A stretch of DNA of 53,718 nt from Anaerolineales bacterium UBA5797 (lineage in GTDB: Bacteria; Chloroflexota; Anaerolineae; Anaerolineales; Villigracilaceae), in the NCBI GenBank assembly GCA_002418205.1, contig DIDP01000037.1:1-53718 (forward strand). Reading direction: 5' to 3'. The position numbers and the translations under genes were made by a program. Of this stretch, positions 32,600-41,560 are shown piece by piece. How positions within the stretch are numbered: the first letter of the stretch is position 1; the number at the start of each line of letters is the position of its first letter. The notes beneath the pieces are model-generated. The model made no database searches and was not told the origin of the DNA. It saw only the letters and a program-made list of their open reading frames with translations.

Positions 32600-33811
32600 T
32601 TATGATTTCTTTACCTCAAACTCTCCGTCACTGACTCGAACCTTCATTGCGCCTCTTGCATCTGCCACATGCGAGACCACGCCGCCGTCCTCTTTGCGGG
32701 TCACAACGGCATACCCACGTGAAAGCACCGCCAATGGGCTCAACGCTTCGAGCCTGCGCCCCATCCCCTTGATATGTGCAGATTGTAACTGGATTCGATG
32801 AATCAAAGCGGAATGCATCCGGCGCGTCAACTCGTCCACGCGCTGGCGTTCCGATTGGATCCACCGTTCGGGAGAAAGGTAACGAAGCTCGGAGGTCAGG
32901 GCTGAGAGCGCGGCTTTTTGTCCCGCGATCAGTTCGATGGTCGAAGTGGCGAGGCGGGAGCGATAATTTTGCAATTCCGCCTGTAGATCAAGGATCGTGA
33001 TCGGGGTCGCAAGTTCCGCCGCGGCGGTGGGAGTCGGGGCGCGCAGGTCGGCGGCGAAGTCGCACAGGGTGAAGTCCGTTTCGTGACCGACGCCTGCGAT
33101 GACAGGTACACGCGAGGCGGCGACCGCGCGCACCACGCGCTCATCGTTGAACGCCCACAGGTCCTCGATGGAACCGCCGCCGCGGGCGAGGAGGATCACA
33201 TCGGGATGTTGCAGGTTTAGAGATTGAATGGCTTTGACCAACGCGGGCGGCGCCTCGGTCCCCTGCACCGGCGAAGGCGCAAGGAGGACCTCAACGAGAG
33301 GCAGGCGCCGCCGCAGGGTGTTGAGCATATCGCGCAGCGCCGCGCCGGTCGCGGACGTGACGATGCCGATCCGTTTCGGGAACTCGGGGATTGGGCGCTT
33401 GCGTTCAGGATCGAACAAACCCTCGGCTTCGAGCATCGCCTTGAGCCGCAGGAATTCCTGATATAACGCGCCCTCACCCACCGGTCGGATCTGGTCGGCA
33501 TAGAGTTGATACTGCCCCTGCGGCTCATACACCCCGATCTTCCCGTGGACTTCCACTTCCATGCCATCGCGTAAAGACAGATTCAGCCGCGCCGCGCTCG
33601 TCTTCCACATCACACACTTGAGCGAGGCGTTGGCATCCTTGAGTGTGAAATACACATGTCCCGAAGCGGGGCGTGAAAGGTTCGAGATCTCACCCTGCAC
33701 CCACACATCCTGAAGCGTTTCATCATCCTCCAGAAGTTTTCGAATAAGGAATGTGAGCTTGGAGACGGTGTAAGTCTGTGGGATAGGTGATGGAAAAAGA
33801 GAGGGCTGCAT
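32600..33811 (-). CDS. xseA: Exodeoxyribonuclease VII large subunit
   Basis: A 403-residue cytosolic nuclease subunit. An N-terminal OB-fold (about 10-105, with VWVQGEISNLSRPASGHVYF) is followed by the catalytic domain with RIGIVTSATGAALRDM, ILLARGGGSIEDLWAFNDE and AGVGHETDFTLCDFAADLRA, all family hallmarks. The C-terminal half is helical. The start at 33811 is set by the promoter: TTGACA, 17 bp, TATCCT and then 7 nt to the ATG, so leaderless. A longer frame to 33859 would include the promoter and is rejected. Confidence 0.93.
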   Translation of the reverse strand: MQPSLFPSPIPQTYTVSKLTFLIRKLLEDDETLQDVWVQGEISNLSRPASGHVYFTLKDANASLKCVMWKTSAARLNLSLRDGMEVEVHGKIGVYEPQGQYQLYADQIRPVGEGALYQEFLRLKAMLEAEGLFDPERKRPIPEFPKRIGIVTSATGAALRDMLNTLRRRLPLVEVLLAPSPVQGTEAPPALVKAIQSLNLQHPDVILLARGGGSIEDLWAFNDERVVRAVAASRVPVIAGVGHETDFTLCDFAADLRAPTPTAAAELATPITILDLQAELQNYRSRLATSTIELIAGQKAALSALTSELRYLSPERWIQSERQRVDELTRRMHSALIHRIQLQSAHIKGMGRRLEALSPLAVLSRGYAVVTRKEDGGVVSHVADARGAMKVRVSDGEFEVKKS

Positions 33812-33818
33812 CGGTTGG

Positions 33819-33847
33819 AGGATACACGCCTTGAGAGCGGATGTCAA
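33819..33847 (-). promoter_or_regulatory. Promoter of xseA (leaderless)
   Basis: On the reverse strand TTGACA (33842-33847) and TATCCT (33819-33824) with a 17-bp spacer; 7 nt separate the -10 box from the ATG at 33811. Confidence 0.75.
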
Positions 33848-33906
33848 CATATGGAACAAATTGCTGATCTGGCATATAAAATTCTCTGCTACAATTTACC
33901 CATCCT

Positions 33907-34386
33907 ATGAATCACCTTTGGTCACCCTGGCGTATGGAATATATCGAAAACAACAAAGAAGATGGATGTGTGTTCTGTAATGCGCAAGCCAAGCAAGACA
34001 GCGCAGAGAACCTGATCGCGTACCGCGGCGAACTGGCGTACGTGATCCTCAACCGTTACCCCTACACGAGCGGACATTTAATGGTCGTCCCGTTCGAGCA
34101 CCAGCCGAATCTTGAATTGCTCGATCCCCCCACCCGCGCCGAGATGATGGAACTGACCACGCGCTGCATGACCGTCCTAAGGGGTATCTACAATCCGCAA
34201 GCCTTCAACATCGGCGCGAACATCGGCGAAGCCGCGGGCGCAGGCGTCAAGGAACATGTGCATATCCACATCGTCCCGCGCTGGACGGGCGACACGAACT
34301 TTATGTCCGCCCTCGGGCAGACGCGCGTCCTGCCCGAAGCGTTGGAAGTCACGTTTGAACGCGTCAGGAAAGGATTTCAAGAATAA
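33907..34386 (+). CDS. HIT-family hydrolase/transferase
   Basis: A 159-residue cytosolic protein with the histidine triad HVHIHIVPRW (His117, His119, His121). CVFC at 21-24 is a likely zinc-binding pair, as in Ap4A phosphorylase/HIT proteins of the Rv2613c type, and SGHLMVVPFEH matches the family. It probably acts on a dinucleoside polyphosphate or nucleotide conjugate. It is divergent from xseA; a TACAAT lies 11 nt before its ATG. Confidence 0.9.
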   Translation: MNHLWSPWRMEYIENNKEDGCVFCNAQAKQDSAENLIAYRGELAYVILNRYPYTSGHLMVVPFEHQPNLELLDPPTRAEMMELTTRCMTVLRGIYNPQAFNIGANIGEAAGAGVKEHVHIHIVPRWTGDTNFMSALGQTRVLPEALEVTFERVRKGFQE

Positions 34387-34441
34387 AGTTCCGCAAGGGG
34401 GAGTTTTTCAGTGACCGACATGGAGTGAAAATAGTCCCTTG

Positions 34442-36007
34442 ATGAAAGTTCAGTCAGCGGTTGTCCTGGTCATTGCCCTGTTTTTCGCCGGTTGCAGTCC
34501 CAACCCAATCCCCGCCGCGCAGACTCAGGAATCCGAACCCGGACAGACCAACAACAACCCATCTGCCTCTCAACCGACACCCACCCCGGGATCTGACATC
34601 GCGCCGACCCAAATCCACGAAGGGCTCAATCCGCTTACAGGCTTGACGGTACCGGACGCGTCCCTGCTCGAACTGCCCGCGATGCTCGTTTCGATCTCGA
34701 CCTTCCCCGTCACGGCGCGTCCGCAGGCAGGATTATCCTTTGCGCCGTTTGTCTTCGAGATCTATATCACCGAAGGGACCACCCGCTATCTCACGACATT
34801 TTATGGCGAATTCCCCGCGCCTGAAGTCCCGCTCACCGGCGATTGTGATGTAAGAAGAGAACCTTTCGAGCTAACAGATCTCATCCTCGGCAGCCGCGTC
34901 TGGCTGGATGCGAATCAAAGCGGGAAACAGGACGATTACGAACGCGGCGCAGGCGGTGTGTGTGTCAACCTGTACGATGAAGATCTCAACCTGCTCAAAC
35001 AGACCGCCACGGACAGCAACGGGTATTACGGATTCAACGTCAGCACTGGAAGATATTCCGTCGCATTTGCAAAACCGGATGGGACGGAATTCACGCAGAA
35101 AAACATCGGGGTTGAGGAAAAGGATAGTGATGTGGATCAGGCAACGGGTTGGACCGAAGCGCTGGATGTCACCTCCCCGCTTCTCTCCGTGGACGCAGGC
35201 TTGATCCCGTCACCCGGATTTACACCCACCTCCGAACTTCCCCCCGCCCAGGTTGGACCAGTCCGTTCGGGGCGCCTGGTCTACGCGGACATTGCGGATT
35301 TCTTCAAAGGCTCGTGCTTGATCTACGCGTTCGCCTCCGCGGAAGTGCTGGTGGAACTGCCGAAATGCGCCTTTGTGGACCACAACATTCAGGGCGGCGG
35401 CTACATGCTGGATATCGATGAGTTGACGCGATTGGCGGAAGACCGCAGAGACCCGGGTGTGCCAGCCGTTTATGTGAGCAATATATTTTCAGACAACCCA
35501 CCTGATGGAGGTATGCCTGCTTCAAAAGTATATTTACACATTGCATGGTTGAACGAGACTGGGTGGTATTACGATTCACTTTCAGAATCCTATTGGCGTT
35601 ACGTGGACGAATCAACCCCTGAAAGAGTTGGCATCCTGCACCCTGAAATCGACCGCCTGACCGGGCGGCAATTACAATTCGAGAATGTGATCGTCCTGTT
35701 CGCGCAGCACGATGTGATCTCCCCCACCAACCTGGATATTCATCTCGAGCAGGACTGGCTTGGGGATGCCTTGTTATTCCGTGATGGGAAAATGTACAAG
35801 ATCCGCTGGAGCACCGTTGCAAGCGAAGAAGAATTGCAAACCGGGATCCGCAAGCCGATAAAATTTTATTTCCCCGACGAGACCACGTTGTTTCCTCTCA
35901 AGCCCGGCCACACTTGGGTGAGCATTGTCACGCCAACAACCACCTTGAAAGAAACAAGGCCTGCCGAATGGTGGGTGCAATTCAGTCAGCCGCCGGGAGC
36001 AAAATAA
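34442..36007 (+). CDS. DUF3048 lipoprotein with inserted SdrD-B-like domain (first copy)
   Basis: A 521-residue lipoprotein. Lipobox FFAGC with Cys18, then a Thr/Pro linker. The DUF3048 N domain starts with LNPLTGLTV and TARPQAGLSF; after TRYLTTFYGE (about 120) it is interrupted by a Cna/SdrD-B-like module of about 115 residues (LGSRVWLDANQSGKQDDYE, TDSNGYYGF, EEKDSDVD). The DUF3048 fold resumes with VGPVRSGRLVYADIADFF. The C-terminal DUF3048 part follows. DUF3048 (YerB) proteins are envelope lipoproteins of unknown role. The ATG at 34442 is used. It is the first of two paralogues in tandem. Confidence 0.85.
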   Translation: MKVQSAVVLVIALFFAGCSPNPIPAAQTQESEPGQTNNNPSASQPTPTPGSDIAPTQIHEGLNPLTGLTVPDASLLELPAMLVSISTFPVTARPQAGLSFAPFVFEIYITEGTTRYLTTFYGEFPAPEVPLTGDCDVRREPFELTDLILGSRVWLDANQSGKQDDYERGAGGVCVNLYDEDLNLLKQTATDSNGYYGFNVSTGRYSVAFAKPDGTEFTQKNIGVEEKDSDVDQATGWTEALDVTSPLLSVDAGLIPSPGFTPTSELPPAQVGPVRSGRLVYADIADFFKGSCLIYAFASAEVLVELPKCAFVDHNIQGGGYMLDIDELTRLAEDRRDPGVPAVYVSNIFSDNPPDGGMPASKVYLHIAWLNETGWYYDSLSESYWRYVDESTPERVGILHPEIDRLTGRQLQFENVIVLFAQHDVISPTNLDIHLEQDWLGDALLFRDGKMYKIRWSTVASEEELQTGIRKPIKFYFPDETTLFPLKPGHTWVSIVTPTTTLKETRPAEWWVQFSQPPGAK

Positions 36008-36056
36008 CTCCGCGCTGAGCGGAGCGTCAGCGCAGGCGAAGCGCGGAGGCTCGGTC

Positions 36057-37703
36057 TTGCATAACAAATCCTTTTCCATCGCAGTATGTCTGTTTCTCCT
36101 CGTGTCCTGCACAAACGAACCCGTGATTCCACCATCCCCAACTGAAACGGTTCAAGCGGTCGCATCAGCCGCGATCACAGCATCATCAACCACAACACCC
36201 TTCCCAACATCCACTCCACAACCACATCTTCCACCGATCAGTTTCGGTCCTGATGAATTTTCCTCGAAGATCAATCCATTGACCGGGCGTGAAGCCGCGG
36301 AGCCAACCATGCTTCAATACCCGGCAGTGCTGGTTTCGATCAGTAATTCACCTGCCAGCGCGCGTCCGCAGGCGGGACCGGGTTATGCACCGTGGGTCTT
36401 CGAACTGTTCATCGGCGAAGGCGCGACGCGGTTCATGAACGTCTTTTACGGCGATCTGCCGCGCGAAGTACCGAACATCACCGGCGGGTGTGAGGTGCGC
36501 GATGAGATCATGCATCCGAAAGGAGATTGGATCGGGAACCGCGTCTGGCTCGATGAAAACAGGAACGGCATGCAGGAGTCGTGGGAGGCAGGAGTCGGGG
36601 GCGTATGCGTCCGCTTGTTGGACGGGACCAGCCGCGAGGTCCTGAGCGAAACGAGCACGGATTCCAACGGCTATTACGCGTTCGAAAATCCCGGGCGCGA
36701 GGTCATCATTCGATTCGTCAAACCGCCCGCGTATCAATTCACCCAACCGGATATCGGATACGAAGAGAACGACTCCGATGCGGACACGATCAATGGCGAA
36801 ACGAAAATTTTCCGAGCGGACTCCACCGCCTCATCATGGGACGCAGGCTTGATCCTGTCCGAGGAGCCGCCACCCACCCCCAAGCCTGTCGTGACCGGCA
36901 CGCCGCCAAATTGGTTCATCCCCGCCGAGCCGTATGTGGGACCGATCCGCTCCGGACGGTTGACCTACAATCAGATCGGAGGCATGTTCCCGAACAGTTG
37001 TCTCGTCTACGCCAGCGCCGCATGGGATATTGGCGAACAACTCGACGCCTGCGAGATCGTCTTCGGCGTGGACAAGACCACACCGAACAGCGCGTTGTTG
37101 CCCGTTGCGCGTCTGCGTGAACTGGCGAGGGAAAATTTGAATCCGAACCAACCCGTGAATTATTCGGGCAATCTGTTTTCGGATGCGGTCCCCGAAGGCG
37201 GACAGCCTGCCGAACGCATCGACGTGTACTATCACCAATATAACGAGTCGGCGTGGGCGTATGACCCGATCTCACAAACCTATTTGCGATTTACCGACGA
37301 TGCCGATGGCAGAGGCATTCTGCACGCCGCAACCGACCGGTTGAGCGGACGTCAACTCGCCTTCGAAAATGTGATCGTCGTCCTTTCTGAGCACATGCGG
37401 TTCCGGCACAACCAATTCGAAGTGAATTTCAGCAACGGACAAAGTAACTTTGCTTACTTGTTCCGCGATGGAAAAGCGTTCAAAATATATTGGACCACGA
37501 CCAACCGCGACTTCGAAAGAACGACCGGGCTCCGGCGTCCCATGCACTTTGTGGATGCGCAGGGCAATCTGGTCGCGCTGCACCCCGGCAGGACGTGGAT
37601 CCACATCGTCACGCCGTTCTCGTCCGTGACCGGGCAGAGGGAGGGCGAATGGCTTGTGAAATTTGTCCAGCCATACGACCCGGTGGATACGCCGGCGCCG
37701 TAG
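36057..37703 (+). CDS. DUF3048 lipoprotein with inserted SdrD-B-like domain (second copy)
   Basis: A 548-residue paralogue of the preceding gene, with the same order: lipobox LLVSC (Cys18), Thr/Pro linker, DUF3048 start (INPLTGREA, SARPQAGPGY, ATRFMNVFYGD), an SdrD-B-like insert (GNRVWLDENRNGMQESWE, TDSNGYYAF, EENDSDAD), then VGPIRSGRLTYNQIGGMF. The start appears to be a TTG at 36057 with GGAGG 8 nt upstream; no ATG gives the signal peptide. Sequence identity to the first copy is only moderate, so the duplication is old. Confidence 0.83.
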   Translation: MHNKSFSIAVCLFLLVSCTNEPVIPPSPTETVQAVASAAITASSTTTPFPTSTPQPHLPPISFGPDEFSSKINPLTGREAAEPTMLQYPAVLVSISNSPASARPQAGPGYAPWVFELFIGEGATRFMNVFYGDLPREVPNITGGCEVRDEIMHPKGDWIGNRVWLDENRNGMQESWEAGVGGVCVRLLDGTSREVLSETSTDSNGYYAFENPGREVIIRFVKPPAYQFTQPDIGYEENDSDADTINGETKIFRADSTASSWDAGLILSEEPPPTPKPVVTGTPPNWFIPAEPYVGPIRSGRLTYNQIGGMFPNSCLVYASAAWDIGEQLDACEIVFGVDKTTPNSALLPVARLRELARENLNPNQPVNYSGNLFSDAVPEGGQPAERIDVYYHQYNESAWAYDPISQTYLRFTDDADGRGILHAATDRLSGRQLAFENVIVVLSEHMRFRHNQFEVNFSNGQSNFAYLFRDGKAFKIYWTTTNRDFERTTGLRRPMHFVDAQGNLVALHPGRTWIHIVTPFSSVTGQREGEWLVKFVQPYDPVDTPAP

Positions 37704-37722
37704 TCGGGAGAATTGGAGAAGT

Positions 37723-38397
37723 ATGCACCCGTACATCAAACCCTTGATCACCCTCTTCGAGCAAAACGCGGACCCGTCCCAGGCTCCAGGCATGAAAAAA
37801 TACATGCGCGACCAGTTCGAATATCTGGGGATCAAATCTCCAAAATTCAAGGAACTACTCAAAAAATTCCTCGGCGAATATGGATTGCCTCCCGTTGACG
37901 AGCTTGACATCATTGTCCGCAAACTTTGGTCACTACCCCGGCGTGAATTTCAATACCTTGCCGTGAGTCTGACGGGCAGGTCTGAAAAGCAGTTACCCCC
38001 CGATTTCATCCATACGCTGGAATACCTCATCACGACCAAATCCTGGTGGGATACGGTGGACAGCCTGGCGGGCGGACCGGTCGGCGTCCATTTCAAGCGT
38101 TATCCCGCCATCAAAAAGAAATATTTGGCGAAGTGGCGCAGGTCGGATGACTTCTGGCTGAGACGCACAACGCTGCTCTTTCAGTTGAATTACAAAGAGG
38201 ATACGGACTTTAATTTGTTGTGCGATCTCATCCGTGAGAATTTGGGCTCGAAGGAGTTCTTCATCAACAAAGCCATCGGCTGGGCATTGCGCCAGTACGC
38301 CCGCACAGACCCGAAAGCCGTTAAGAAGTTCGTGAAAGAGACGAAGGAATTACATCCCCTGAGCCGGCGCGAAGCGATGAAGCACCTGGAGGATTAA
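37723..38397 (+). CDS. DNA alkylation repair protein, AlkD-like
   Basis: A 224-residue HEAT-like repeat protein. YLGIKSPKFKELLKKF, the WWDTVDSLAG catalytic-region motif and GWALRQYARTDP match AlkD, a glycosylase that removes bulky or cationic alkylpurines. Trp and Asp of the WWDTVD segment are the expected active-site residues. The ATG at 37723 has GGAG upstream. The gene overlaps the convergent globin gene by 4 nt. Confidence 0.9.
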   Translation: MHPYIKPLITLFEQNADPSQAPGMKKYMRDQFEYLGIKSPKFKELLKKFLGEYGLPPVDELDIIVRKLWSLPRREFQYLAVSLTGRSEKQLPPDFIHTLEYLITTKSWWDTVDSLAGGPVGVHFKRYPAIKKKYLAKWRRSDDFWLRRTTLLFQLNYKEDTDFNLLCDLIRENLGSKEFFINKAIGWALRQYARTDPKAVKKFVKETKELHPLSRREAMKHLED

Positions 38398-38789
38398 AGT
38401 TCGATCCTGTTCCTCAAAAAATCGGCAACCTCCGAAAACCGGGCTTTTAGATATTCGACGACACGCGGATCGAAACTACCTTCATCCAATGCCTTGTCCA
38501 TGCACCACAGCCATTGATCGCGTTCCTTTACGCCGATAGAGAACGGTAAATGTTTTTGCCGCAATCTCGGATGCCCGAATTTCTCCGCATAAAGCGGCGG
38601 TCCACCCGACCAGCCTGAAAGGAACATGAACAACTTTTCTCTTGAGCGTTTCAAATTGTGGGCGTGCATGGCACGCAGATCCTTTGTTTCGGGTGAGGTG
38701 CGCATGATCTCGTAGAACCGGTCCACCAGTGATCTCAACCCGGCTTCGCCGCCAAGCAGTTCATACACCGAAGTATTCAATTCATCCAT
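38394..38789 (-). CDS. Truncated hemoglobin, group II
   Basis: A 131-residue cytosolic globin. The proximal His is His80 in RLRQKHLPFSI, Tyr26 is in VDRFYEIM at the B10-like site, and W in QWLWCM fits the group II TrpG8. Typical group II start YELLGGEAGL. Such proteins bind O2 or NO and protect against nitrosative stress. The ATG at 38789 is preferred over an upstream TTG at 38795. Confidence 0.9.
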   Translation of the reverse strand: MDELNTSVYELLGGEAGLRSLVDRFYEIMRTSPETKDLRAMHAHNLKRSREKLFMFLSGWSGGPPLYAEKFGHPRLRQKHLPFSIGVKERDQWLWCMDKALDEGSFDPRVVEYLKARFSEVADFLRNRIEL

Positions 38790-38845
38790 GCACAAATTGT
38801 AATCCGCTATTGGGAATCGACAAAATCATTTGAACTCCGTACACC

Positions 38846-38861
38846 GGCTTTATAATTACAG
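38846..38861 (+). promoter_or_regulatory. Promoter core upstream of the small membrane protein gene
   Basis: GGCTTTATAATTACAG with TATAAT at 38851-38856 and TTGAAC 15 bp upstream. The same 16-nt sequence recurs upstream of the thiolase gene at 41521-41536. Confidence 0.55.
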
Positions 38862-38927
38862 AATTGAAATCAGTATGCAAGGGACGAGAAAAGCGACCCT
38901 GCAACCCCGCCATAAAGGAGGTGCAAC

Positions 38928-39371
38928 ATGCGATCCAGCATCAGAGTCGGGTTGATCGCCGGCATAATCAGCCTGGTACTGGTCTTCATTGCTTCAGCCT
39001 TCTCCGGAATATGCGCATCCGTGATCCAATACCTGATAAGCGGGATTGCGGGTTATTCATCCGTACAGGGCGGGAAGGTCTCATCAAAAGGAAGCGGCGC
39101 GCGTGATGGCGCGATCGCAGGGGCAATCTCCGCAGGTATCGCCTCCCATGCGCAAATTCTAGTCCAGGTCATTCTGGCAGCACTGATTCGAAATTCGTCA
39201 GCATATAACGGGTACTTTATAGAATCAAATCCATTCAATGCAACTGAACGTATATTTTTCTACTTGATGGGGTTGACATGGGCCATTTTTATCGGAGGCA
39301 TCATCGGGGCGGTTGCAGGTTATATGGGAACGTCGAATAAACCGGGCGACTCCCTTACGACAATCAAGTAG
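38928..39371 (+). CDS. Glycine-rich small membrane protein
   Basis: A 147-residue membrane protein with four hydrophobic segments (about 5-27, 62-85, 108-130 and a short one near 30-42). Gly/Ala/Ser-rich turns such as GARDGAIAGAISAGIA resemble Gly-zipper or DUF-type four-helix membrane proteins. No family was identified. AAGGAGG precedes the ATG. The alpha/beta hydrolase gene follows 73 nt later with its own strong ribosome-binding site and may share the promoter. Confidence 0.7.
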   Translation: MRSSIRVGLIAGIISLVLVFIASAFSGICASVIQYLISGIAGYSSVQGGKVSSKGSGARDGAIAGAISAGIASHAQILVQVILAALIRNSSAYNGYFIESNPFNATERIFFYLMGLTWAIFIGGIIGAVAGYMGTSNKPGDSLTTIK

Positions 39372-39444
39372 GTTGGGCAAGTGGGAAGAAACGATTTTTC
39401 CCCACTTTATCATTGAAGTACCTGTTTCAAAGGAGGATAAACAG

Positions 39445-41493
39445 ATGACTCGAGACAATCCCAGCATGGATAAGGAGACTCAATCACAATCGGCTGCGGA
39501 AGAACCTGCAAGCCGAAAAGTAAGTGACCTGCTTTTTTGGATCAGCGCCGGGGCGATCGTGTTAATAGGCTTGGGTATCCTCGGATATATGGTATTCATA
39601 TTCAGCCGGTCAAACAAGACAGAAAACGTACTTCCCTCCATGATTGAATCCACCGCAACTGTCACCTCTGATCTCGAACCTCCCAAAACCTATACGCCTG
39701 TCTTTGAAGCTTCGACCTGTGAATTTACAGTTCCAGACCAGGCTCAGGTTACCTGCGGACACGTGACCGTTCCCGAAGACCGTAACGGAGATCCATTTGA
39801 CAGTATCGAGATTGCCGTTGCGATATACCACAGCACAAGCGATTCACCCGAACCTGACCCGACCCTATATCTTCAGGGTGGTCCCGGAGACAAGGCGATC
39901 GAATGGAGTTCAGAAACATACGAATACGTTATTGCGCCATTGCTCATTGACCGGGACTTTATCGTTTTTGACCCGCGCGGTGTAGGGCTTTCCAAACCGA
40001 CTCTGGATTGTGATGAGATCAGGCAGACCTATATCAGCGACCTGCAGGGGAAATTACCCGCCGATCAAAAAATTTCCTATTACGAGGGTGCACTTCTTGT
40101 TTGTAAAAACAGACTGCAGAGCGCGGGGGTAAATCTTTCCGCCTATACGTCAACGCAAATGGCAACAGACGCTGTGGACATTCTTACCGCCCTCGGATAT
40201 CAACAGGCGAATCTGTACGGTATTTCCTATGGGACCCGCATAGCCCAACTCGTCATGCGCGATCATCCTGAATTTGTCCGCAGTGTAATATTGGATTCGG
40301 TCGTGCCGATCGAGGTCAAACTGTTCGATCAAAATGCAAACGGAAGCAGACAGGCTCTCGAATCGTTGTTTGAAAACTGTCAAAACGATCCATCGTGTTC
40401 TTCAGCCTATCCGGATCTTGAGCTTATCTACAACCGAACGGTCGAACAACTCAATTCACAGCCTGTTACAGTTGTCATCCCCGTCGATCAGAACAGGACC
40501 ATTGAAAAGGTTGTGAATGGCGCCGGATTCCAAAGCGCGGTAGTCGACATGTTTCGATCGCCGCAAACCATTTCGACAATTCCGCGATTGATTTACCGCA
40601 CCCACGATGGAGACCTATCCTCGCTTGCGTTCTCCACGGCGTTTCCCATCTACGCCTTCAGCTCGATCTCGGTCGGCACGTATATCTCGGTGAATTGCCA
40701 TGACCAGATCATTGCCCTGTCGTGGGAATTGCTGGATAAAGCCATATACGAGTTGTGCCAACTCTGGGGCACAACTCCGCTTGCACCGGGAGAAAACGAC
40801 CCTGTAATCTCTGATATCCCCACATTGATTTTTACAGGGGAATATGATCTTGTCACTCCGCCATCCTTTGCGCGTCAACTGGCTGACCATCTCCCTGCAA
40901 GTCATGTGGCAGTCGTACCGAAACGCGGACATGCGCCATCGTCAGATGAAACATCTGACTGCCCGACCAGGCTTGTCTCCGCTTTCTTACAGAATCCTTC
41001 AGCAGCACCAGACATTGTATGCCTCGAAGAAATTGAACCGATCCAATTCGCGGTTCCCTACAACCCCGGTACGCCATTGGCGCTGGAGCCTGTCACAATC
41101 GATCAATATCAAATCAGAACGCTCATCCCTACAGGCTGGAGCGGCACAGGCTTTGGCTTTTATAATCGAAACAATTCGTTCGGAGACATGACTCAAATAG
41201 GCGTACAAAGCGCTGCGGTGCCCGAGGCTGAATGGAACACCTGGCTGATCACCAATTTCCAGGGCAACCGGGGATTTGATCGACCCCCGGAACAAAAGAC
41301 CAAACGACAGGCAAACGGCCTGACGTGGTCCATTTACGAGACAAGTTCCCGCGGCAATCCAGTTGTTCTAGCCTTTGCCGGTTCCGGCGGACAGACGTTA
41401 ATGATCGTTATGATCAGCCATGCAGATGAACATGAGGCACTCTACGAAACCGTATTTCTTCCCGTCATCGACTCAACGACTACGGCCCGGTAA
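39445..41493 (+). CDS. Membrane-anchored alpha/beta hydrolase (TAP-like peptidase)
   Basis: A 682-residue protein. A single helix at about 29-53 anchors it with the catalytic part outside. The hydrolase domain starts near 110: oxyanion region LQGGPGDKA, FDPRGVGLSKP, nucleophile Ser261 in GISYGTR, and the TAP C-terminal module with FTGEYDLVTPP (Asp) and PKRGHAPSS (His). This matches tripeptidyl/proline-type aminopeptidases. An extra C-terminal domain (about 550-682) is unassigned. AAAGGAGG before the ATG at 39445 fixes the start. Confidence 0.87.
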   Translation: MTRDNPSMDKETQSQSAAEEPASRKVSDLLFWISAGAIVLIGLGILGYMVFIFSRSNKTENVLPSMIESTATVTSDLEPPKTYTPVFEASTCEFTVPDQAQVTCGHVTVPEDRNGDPFDSIEIAVAIYHSTSDSPEPDPTLYLQGGPGDKAIEWSSETYEYVIAPLLIDRDFIVFDPRGVGLSKPTLDCDEIRQTYISDLQGKLPADQKISYYEGALLVCKNRLQSAGVNLSAYTSTQMATDAVDILTALGYQQANLYGISYGTRIAQLVMRDHPEFVRSVILDSVVPIEVKLFDQNANGSRQALESLFENCQNDPSCSSAYPDLELIYNRTVEQLNSQPVTVVIPVDQNRTIEKVVNGAGFQSAVVDMFRSPQTISTIPRLIYRTHDGDLSSLAFSTAFPIYAFSSISVGTYISVNCHDQIIALSWELLDKAIYELCQLWGTTPLAPGENDPVISDIPTLIFTGEYDLVTPPSFARQLADHLPASHVAVVPKRGHAPSSDETSDCPTRLVSAFLQNPSAAPDIVCLEEIEPIQFAVPYNPGTPLALEPVTIDQYQIRTLIPTGWSGTGFGFYNRNNSFGDMTQIGVQSAAVPEAEWNTWLITNFQGNRGFDRPPEQKTKRQANGLTWSIYETSSRGNPVVLAFAGSGGQTLMIVMISHADEHEALYETVFLPVIDSTTTAR

Positions 41494-41520
41494 CAGCTGG
41501 CACTGCCAACCGCTGCTGTC

Positions 41521-41536
41521 GGCTTTATAATTACAG
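41521..41536 (+). promoter_or_regulatory. Promoter core upstream of the thiolase gene
   Basis: GGCTTTATAATTACAG, identical to 38846-38861, with TATAAT at 41526-41531. The leader is about 25 nt and has AGGAGG before the ATG. Confidence 0.55.
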
Positions 41537-41560
41537 GCATATATTCTCACAGGAGGCGCA

